DNA of 64,000 bases from Symsagittifera roscoffensis (Eukaryota > Xenacoelomorpha > Acoela > Convolutidae): NCBI RefSeq assembly GCF_963678635.1, contig NC_087066.1, positions 206,201-270,200 on the forward strand, read 5' to 3'. The notes below the pieces were generated by a model. The model was not told the origin of the DNA, searched no databases, and worked only from the letters and a program-made list of their open reading frames with translations. Below are positions 56,287 to 64,000 of this stretch, one piece after another. Every line of letters begins with the position of its first letter. Position 1 is the stretch's first letter. A program made the position numbers and the translations under genes.

Positions 56287-56802
56287 GTAAAATTGATTTA
56301 TTTTTGTTAAAAACATAGTAGAAAATACTTGGAATAAGAATCTTTTACTGAAGCTGAAAAGAGTATTGACTAAATTTGAAAAACTTCTAGTAAAAAATTC
56401 ACAGTTTTTTCATCATTATGATTGTTTTGTCATATCCAGGTTCTGATTGATGATAAAACCAGCAACAACCGAGTTTAAATTTTCTTGAAACTTTCCATGG
56501 AAATCGATCCAAAAATCTTTAGTCTTCTGTAAAAACTCCATTGGTTGCCAGCTTGCGGGGATTTTGTTGCAATATATTTTTAGTGACAGTGAATCACATA
56601 CGGTAATGAGTGTTTAAGTATTTTTGAAAGGCTATAAAAACCGGATATTTATAAAACATCGACTAATCGAAAGGTTTTACCTAGTGACCATTTTTAAGTT
56701 TTCCTTGCTTAGTGCTTGTAGAGTAGTGCGTAGCAGATATTGGGGATTGATTTATTAGGAAAATAGTGTTTTACTGTTTTTTTGACAACTTCATTTAAAA
56801 AA

Positions 56803-57105
56803 ATTGATAACTGACCTGGAAAATGTATCTTTTGCCAACATTTGGAAATTTCAAGATCATAATATACATCATTCTCAACCCAAAACTTACTTTATTATAG
56901 AGAATCAGATTTGAATAGCAAAATAAAATTCTCAAATTGAGAAAATCGTTCAAAGACGTTTAGCAAAGGATTGATGGTATTAATTCAGCTTCGGGTTATT
57001 GAACGTTCGTTGAAACGATAATTTTTTTCATCAAAAGTTCAAAATTCAAGTAAAAGTTCAAACTGTATTGATTTGATAGATAGAAGTTGAAGCAGAAACT
57101 GAGAA
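56803..57105 (+). repeat. Dispersed repeat R1, copy 3
   Basis: Copy of 50894-51200 within the 5.9-kb duplication. Confidence 0.8.
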
Positions 57106-57730
57106 AATGAGATAGAAACTCAATTTAATTCATTAGGAGTTTTGAGATAACTTTACCTAAATTTACCTTAAAAACCATATTATGAGAAAAACTCCGACAT
57201 AAAAAGTGTCAAAGATTTTTTTTCATGCGCAATTCATTAGAAAAGATTGTTATCATTTGGTATATCAGGTGGTTTTTATGAAAAATCAGATGTTTTGAGT
57301 ATATTTTTTGTAATGTAAGCTCAATCAACATCTTCTGGAAAAAATGCGTTCAAGATCAACATTTCATTATTTTTTTACTATATAGAGTTTTTTTGCTTGA
57401 TAAAATCCAAAAATTACACAATTGTTCCAGTTTGCACCTTGATTTCCTTTGCTAAATCAATTTTTTGAGACGCGCTCTTTTAGAAGTTTTTAGATATTGT
57501 AGATATTAGGAACTAGGTTCCCTTGCGTGTTTACAGAGGTTTTCAGATTATAACTAATAGAACTGCTCCTAATTTGTCCTTAAATTGAAAAAAAAACATT
57601 TGTATTCTCATTTTTTACATATATTTTTGAATGTTTTAACCAGCACCGATTATTTCTCACTTGGAATTTTTTGAGAAAACTTTTTGAGAAAACCCTCATA
57701 AAATAAGATGATATTTAAAATTTATTTTGC

Positions 57731-58920
57731 AAGTAAAGTGATAGTTATTGACCCAAAAATTTTATTTCTGCTTAATCAGTTTACTGCAGCAACTGAACAA
57801 GGGAACCTTGAGGAAGACATTTACAATTGTTATCGTAACAATCAGACAAAATAAATTCTAATTTCATCTTTGCAGCAAATTGTTCGTTCAATGGACACTA
57901 TTTTCTTCGCAAACGCTCCAGTTCTGACTAAATTTTCTGGCAAATTTTGTTCAATAGCGAAAACATGCATTAGGCAGAAAGCAATAATAAACTTGAAAAT
58001 TAGAACATTGCTACGGAGAATCATGACGAAATGACTATTTTTCCAGAAAAGTGATAGTTATTGATCCCAAAAATTTTATTTTTTTTCTTAAACTGTTTAC
58101 TGTAGCATCTAACAAGGAAACTTTGAGGAAGACATTTACAAAGTTTAGCGCACTAATCAGACGGATTTCATCTTTGCCAGCAAATTGTTCATTCAATTGA
58201 TACTATTTTACAAAGTTTATCGTACTAATCAGACGGATTTCATCTTTGCAGCAAATTGTTTGTTCAATGGACACTATTTTCTTCGCAAACGCTCCAGTTA
58301 TGACTAAGTTTTCTTGCAAAGTGTGTTCAATAGCGAATACATGCATTGAGCAGAAAGCAATGATAACGTTAAAACATAGAGCATTGCTACGAAAAATCAT
58401 AAAAAAATGACTATTTTTTACAAAAAATGTGATAGTTATTGATCCCACAAGTTATATTTTTGCTTAAATAATTTACAGTAGCACCAAACAAGGGAACCTT
58501 GAGGAAGACATTCTACAATTTTTATCGTACTAATCAGAAGGTATCAGTTCTAATTTCATCTTTGCCAGCAAATTGTTCGTTTAATTGATACTATTTTTCT
58601 CCTAAATTCTGCAGTTCTGACTAAATTTTCTTGCAAAGTGTGTTCCATAGCGTAAACATGCGTTAAGCAAAAAGCAAGAATAACCTTAAGTTATAGAATA
58701 TTTCTACGAAAAATTATGAAAAAATGAATATTTTTCCAAAAAAGTGATAGTTATTGATCCCAAAATTGTATTTTTGCATAAATCGTTCACTGTAGTACCT
58801 AACAAGGGAACTTTGAGGAAGACATTTACCAAATTTATCAAAGAAATCAGACGGTATCAGCTCTAATTTCATCTCTAACCTTTAAGAATAGAACATTTCT
58901 ACGAAAAACTGTGAAAATAA
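57731..58920 (-). repeat. 313-bp tandem repeat, shortened array (copy 2)
   Basis: Same units as 51830-53445, but a 431-bp deletion removes more than one unit. The minus-strand signal-peptide-like frames recur at 57842-58024 (His to Gln at one position) and 58203-58448. Confidence 0.9.
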
Positions 58921-59049
58921 TTTTATTTCACTTTAAGTCAGTTTTAGCAATTAACTTGTTCATTTTTCATCATTGATCTGAAAATCTGTACTATTAAGGT
59001 GAATAACTTCTCAGAAATTGTAATTTTTGTACAAATTTAAGTTAATCAT

Positions 59050-59446
59050 TGAGCAAAAGTCGAGTAATTTTAGGGAATATTGCTCTTAGTGTTCATTTGT
59101 ATTGAGAGCTCTATTTCAGTTCTCCCTGAATTGGACAAAAATTCAGTTATATAATCGAATAAAAGATCGAAAATTGAAAATTTCTGAATAATTTCTACTT
59201 TACTTTCTCGAAAATTACTGTTTATTTCACTATCTTCCGCAAGTTTCAATTTCAATTCAGCTTTTATGAGCTTTCTTGTTAATGGTTAGAGCCTTATATA
59301 ACCCACTTTGTTACTCAAATAAAGCTAAAAGTTATTGTATTTCAATATTTTGCGTGAAGATTTTGGAAAAATGTAAAAATTTGTTCAAAATTTTGTATGA
59401 TTGTCTTAATATGATACCGTTAAAAGAACGATTTGAGCTCAATTTT
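59050..59446. other. No recognisable gene
   Basis: AT-rich stretch between the 5.9-kb duplication and the flank module. Two 61-codon frames on opposite strands have no support. Confidence 0.4.
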
Positions 59447-60287
59447 AAACTCTGTACATAAACATTTTTTTCTCAATTAGATCACAAGTAATAAAAAAAA
59501 CCAAAACTATGAGATTTCTGCAATTTTTTTTCCAAAAACTTGAAATTTTTGCAACTTTTTTCAAACACTTTAAATTTTTGGAATTTTTTCCGAAAACCTT
59601 GACTTTTTTTCGAAGTTTCAGTAGGTTTCAGCATAGTTTCAGGTAGATAAAAAATAGGATTATCCAATAAAATAGATCGAATTACATCAAAACTTATAGT
59701 CTTTTAGGGTTTTTATGAAATTTTTTTTTCAATTTTTTTGATAAAAATTCAAAGTTTTTACCCAAAAACTCTTACCATTGACTTATCATGTACCAAAAAA
59801 CTAATTAGAAACCCTTCAATCCACAATCTACACGTAATTAACCACTATTAATTAACAATTAGATAATGCGCGCAAAAACTTTTGAGAAAAAACTAGACCT
59901 TTCTACACATAAACCAAACTTTTTTTCTAAAAACATGATTTTTTTCTCGAAGTTTCGTTAGGTTTCAGTATAGATTTAGATAGTTTTCTCGTTGAATGAA
60001 ACTTAAAAAACAATACTCAAAACATCTAAACCGTAGAAACGCAAGTATAGGCAAAATCAAACTCAAGAAATTCGGGCGGCAAAAAATTTTTGAAACTTAC
60101 TATCTGAAACCTTGCCATCTTAATATATAGAAAACCTAAACCTATTCCCTATCTTATTACACAGGGAAATCTTTTCCCTATCCTAATACATATGTGGCCG
60201 ACCGGATAGCCTTTAGCCTATGTTAATACATGGGGGTCAGACACCAAACCCCCCCCCCCTCACTTCTCCTCACTCATTTACTACTGC
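59447..60287 (+). repeat. Satellite flank module, copy 2
   Basis: Same orientation as 22738-23488, with about 90 extra bases. It too ends at the first satellite monomer, but the satellite that follows is in the opposite orientation. Confidence 0.85.
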
Positions 60288-61335
60288 CCTTCCGCAGTGG
60301 GACTTTTCCGAGTTGGTAAAAATAAGATCTTTACAATTTGGGAAAAATTGACCCTTCCAGGTTGCCAAAAACAGAAACCTTCCGTATTGATCCATCCGAA
60401 TTGGGGTATTTCCGAGTTGGCAAAAATAGGACCATTCCGATTTACGATTCGGGAAAAGCATGGCCCTTCCGTATTGCCAAAAGATGACCCTTCCAGATTG
60501 CTGAAATTAGACCCTTAAGTATTGGACAAACATTAGCCCTCTGGATTGACACCCTTCCGAGTAGATAAAAAAGGGACGCTTCCGGATTGGGAAAAAATGA
60601 CCCTCCTTTATTGGTGAAGTTGTAACACATCCGGTCTGGCAAAAATATAACCCTTCGGGAATGGCAAAAGTAGAATTTTTCCGGTTCGACAAATTCTGAC
60701 CCTACTAGATTGAGACCTTTCCGAGTTGCTAAAAACAGGACCCTTATGGTTTGGGGAAAGTATGGCCCTTCCGAATTGCCAAAAGAAATGACCCTTCCAG
60801 ATTGCCAAGTACAGGACCCTTAAATACTGGCCAAATATGAGCCTTCCGGATTGAGGCCTTTCATAGCAGATAAACAAAGGGACGCTTCCGGATTGGGAAA
60901 AAATGACTTTTTTCAATTGGCAAAGTTATAACACTTCCGGTTTGGCAAAAATAAAGCCCTTTGGGAATGGTAAAAAAAGAACCCTTCGGAATTGGCTTTT
61001 TATGACCGTTCCGGACTGTAACCTTCCCGAGTTGGTAAAAACAGGATCCTTAGTGGTTTGGGGAAAACATGGCCCTTCCGGATTGGCAAAAAATGACCCT
61101 TCCAGGTTGCCAAAAACAGGACCCTTCCGTATTGGCAAAATATGAACCTTCCGGAATGAGAACCTTCTGAGTTGATGAAAATAGGACGCTTCTGAATTTG
61201 GAAAAAACTACCCTTCTTCTTTGGCAAAATTAAAACCCTTCCGTGTTGGCACAAAAATAAATCTTTCGGATTGGAAAAGTATGAGCTTCCGAATTGGCAA
61301 AAGTAGGACCCTACCGGATTGGCAACAATAGGACG
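60288..61335 (-). repeat. Satellite block in reverse orientation
   Basis: About 40 monomers of the same family read on the minus strand (GACCCTTCCGGATTGGCAAAA on plus). They show the same subtypes as the main array, for example GGACGCTTCCGGATTGGG and ACCTTTCCGAGTTGG. Frames across it are artefacts. Confidence 0.95.
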
Positions 61336-61739
61336 TCTTTCGTTCAACTCAAGCTATCTTCATTTTTATAGGTTCCTTCTATTTTTTATGCTATTGGTCT
61401 AAAAAAACATCAACCTAATCTCAGAAGCCTTACAATCTCCCAATCTACTAGTTAATGCAAAAAAAAACGATTAAAAAGGTTTCTGCCAAACCAAAAAATT
61501 CGCAAATCGGACCTTTCTGGATTGATGAATGCACTAAATCAAGTTTGTCGATTCCAATTTAATTAGGCCAGGAAGTTACCGGTAAACGGCTTCTAGAACC
61601 TGTCGATTGACTGGTGCATGTTATCCAAGCAACAAGTTTTATTGAAAAAGTTGATTTATTTTGTAGCTTATCTTTTTTCCAAAAATCGCGAAAAACCGGA
61701 TCTCGACACTCATTTTGTTCTGACAATGTCCAGACTAAA

Positions 61740-62910
61740 TTCAACCAGCTCCTCTAGTTTTTTATGAAGGAATCACGATGTAACTCACTAACTTACCAAA
61801 AAAATGGCAACTCATAAACTGCATTTTTGAGGGGATCAAAACATCCATCACCCTAAAAAGTGGTCTGTTAATGGTCTATTTGGTTGAAAACCGGAACAAA
61901 AGTATTAAAACACATGGTATATGTAGTAATACTACTACTATTATACCCTCCGGGTCCGTTCAATATCCGAATATATGTGCCTCATTCGGATACTCGTACC
62001 TCGCACAAAATATTATCATACTCTCTGTACCAGAAAGCTACAAATTGTTTAAAGATACCCAACAGTCCATTTTTGTTGTCCTTCTGACCTTTCCTGATGC
62101 TTTTTGCAATACTGGATGAGTCTTCTTCTTTAAAGGATTCAATGAAAAATAGCATTTTTATTTTTAAACACTCAAATATTTCTACAATACAGCCGCAGAA
62201 AAAAAATAAGGGGTTGATCGTAATGATCGGGTTGACTATACATGTCCTGAACAAAAAAAAATATCTAAGAACAGAAACGGTAAGTCGGATCCGCGGGACG
62301 TTCATTTTTCGATTTTTTTCGTCAATTTTTTTTTTGGTTTTTTCATGGGTTCTCTATTACTTCTCGTTTGATTTCTGTAAGCTTAGGTTGTTTTAGATTA
62401 GAAACCGCTTGAGGAATGAGGCGACGTCAAGTCACCTTAACTATTTTTGGTCTAAGCCAGGTAAAAAGCTATATCGGGGAACCCGGGAGGCTTTCGCGTT
62501 CCGGGCACTTTCCGGTTGTCGCTTAGGAGTCTTTTTGTGAACATCTGCTCAATGGAGGCTTCCTCGGCGCCTCGGCGATCATGATGCTACGAATAGCACC
62601 CAGGAAAAGTTATGTAACATTCGCCCGGAAGTACATATGGACGAAAATGAAGCTAGTTCCGAAGACGACTGGCTAGCATCTAAATAGAGCTTTAAAGGCT
62701 TTTAACCGACTCTGCCATAGCCATTTGTGTTGTGTGGTTCAGGTAGCAACGGGTCAAAAAAATTGTTACTTCCTAAATACTATCGGCATCAGCCGAACGG
62801 CTCAAATTAAATTAGTTACATGCAAAATTAGTGAGTTCATGGCTGGATCTCAGTTTTCCCAGACCAGGAGGTCTTTCCTAAAAACAGAGTCCGTACTCTA
62901 TTACCATTAA
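61740..62910 (+). repeat. Right arm of the diverged inverted repeat
   Basis: Inverted relative to 17000-18310 and collinear along its length. It carries a minus-strand frame (61982-62305) and a plus-strand frame (62725-62910) whose fragments resemble those of the left arm. Neither is intact enough to name. Confidence 0.7.
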
Positions 62911-63089
62911 GTTACTATACTATTATTGACTTTGTTCAGTGGAGAAAGTCATCGTATCTATCGGAATGGATCGACTGTTTCCCTCATTTCTTAGCTTTTC
63001 ATAATCGCTAAACAAATTCGATGTGAAATAGTCTCAGTTCAAGACATTGCGGGAAGGTAAGAGTTGTTGAAACTTTTGGTTCTAATCAA

Positions 63090-63665
63090 CACTATAAGTA
63101 GGGCTCAATAGTTGTACGTAGGGATCATTGGTTATGCATGGCGTCCATTAGGGATCAATAGGGATCACTATTAATTTATAGGGATCATTGGTTGTAGATG
63201 GGAATCTAGTTAGACATATGTATCATCAGTCATGCAATATTTATAGTACGTACGGATCATTACTTATGCATTGGGATCATTGCTTAATTATAATTATAGG
63301 GATCATTGTGGATCAATATTTGTACTTGGGGAGCATTGGTTGTACATGGGGATCATTGTTAGAATTAGGGATCATTAGTTATAAATCACTTATAAAACGA
63401 ACGGATCACTAGTTATGCATAGGGATCATTATTTATACAAAAGATCATCGGTTACAGATGAGGATCAAAAATTAGACAAAAATATCATTAGTCATGCGTC
63501 GGGTATAAGACTTGTGGATCATTAGTTATGCAAAGAGATCCTTGATTATCCAATGGGATTGTTAGATAAATGTAGGGATCTTTAGTTGTACATAGGGATC
63601 ATTGTTTGTACATAGGGATCATAGGGTACAAAATGTTCTTGCTAGTGGTCAATAGAGATCATCTG
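63090..63665 (+). repeat. GGGATCATT minisatellite
   Basis: More than 20 irregular units containing (A/T)GGGATCATT(A/G)GTTAT or GGTTGTACAT, with spacings of about 20-35 bp and much decay. It is unrelated to the main satellite. A 74-codon frame across it is not a gene. Confidence 0.85.
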
Positions 63666-63747
63666 TTTGTAATGATTTTATTTTTGGCGGACAGTAAGTG
63701 AGAAAAATTTACTGAAAAATTTTGAAAAGAAATGCCGAACTTTTATT

Positions 63748-64000
63748 AGATATTGATCCCAAAAGTTAAATTGTTGCTTAAACAGTTTACTGTAGCACCT
63801 AACAAGTGAACCTTGAGGAAGACATTTACAATTTTAATCAAAATAATCAGAAGGTATCAGTTCTAATATCATCTTTGCCAGCAAATTGTTCGTTCAATTA
63901 ATACTATTTTTCTCCTAAATTCTGCAGTTCTGACTAAGTTTTCTTGCAAAGTGTGTTCCATAGCGAAAACATGCGTTAAGCAAAAAGCAAGAATAACCTT
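63748..64000 (-). repeat. 313-bp repeat unit at the right edge, partial
   Basis: Closely matches units in 52529-52840 (ATTGATCCCAAAAGTTA, CTAACAAGTGAACCTTGAGG, AGCAAATTGTTCGTTCAATT). It is cut by the window end, so the array may continue beyond it. Confidence 0.85.

Larger units (their letters stand above)
53577..59049. repeat. 5.9-kb tandem duplication, copy 2
   Basis: Nearly identical to copy 1 but shorter. It lacks 431 bp of the 313-bp array (copy-1 positions 52975-53405, joined at 58876) and about 8 bp near 55890. The offset changes from 5909 to about 5902 along the copy. No gene beyond those listed is supported in 54400-55600 or 56290-56800. Confidence 0.95.

Noticed and set aside
63188-63412. 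74-codon plus-strand frame near the right end
   Set aside because: It reads across the GGGATCATT minisatellite and reflects its repeats.

Overview
The window is AT-rich eukaryotic nuclear DNA dominated by repeats. There are no bacterial-style operons, rRNAs or recognisable tRNAs. Retroelement genes, TTTCAG- and GTAAAA-like splice signals, C2H2 zinc-finger remnants and large minisatellite arrays suggest an invertebrate animal. The homopolymer-rich intergenic texture reminds me of nematodes, but the phylum is inference.

Region 1 (1 to about 15.8 kb, all genes on the minus strand) is the most interesting part: a large Ty3/gypsy-class retroelement with an envelope gene and extra genes. In transcript order (right to left) it has a leader with stem-loop repeats; a small basic ORF (14553-14086) overlapping gag-pol by 26 nt; a 2354-residue gag-pol (14111-7047) with capsid, CCHC knuckle, RT, RNase H and integrase but no visible protease motif; a 600-nt gap; two tiny hydrophobic ORFs joined by an ATGA overlap (6448-6218, 6221-6033); a 376-codon open frame with no methionine (6024-4894); an envelope-like gene starting inside the end of that frame (4906); and a further ORF starting on the envelope stop as ATGA (1704) that stays open for 568 codons to the window edge. 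The envelope is broken by a 587-nt composite insertion that looks like reverse-transcription template switching. The other long terminal repeat, if any, lies beyond the left edge.

Region 2 (about 15.8-23.5 kb) holds a CATA microsatellite, one arm of a diverged 1.2-kb inverted repeat whose partner is at about 61.7-62.9 kb, a small outlier block of the main satellite, and a plus-strand gag pseudogene of a second LTR-type element.

Region 3 (23.5-40 kb) is a minisatellite of about 24-bp monomers with a core like GCCAATCCGGAAGGGTC. It is organised into several higher-order repeats (offsets near 0.86, 1.10, 1.68, 1.86 and 4.98 kb). Most open frames here are artefacts of a period near 24.

Region 4 (40-59 kb) contains nested tandem duplications: a 1.22-kb unit in three copies carrying two convergent ORF families, a 1.47-kb unit in two copies, and a recent, nearly identical 5.9-kb duplication (47668-53576 and 53577-59049). 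The 5.9-kb unit carries an acidic 123-residue ORF, a zinc-finger exon with an in-frame stop, a CCAAT-box cluster and a 313-bp tandem repeat. Region 5 (59-64 kb) repeats earlier modules: a flank module copied from 22.7-23.5 kb, the satellite in reverse orientation, the second inverted-repeat arm, a GGGATCATT minisatellite and another 313-bp unit at the right edge.
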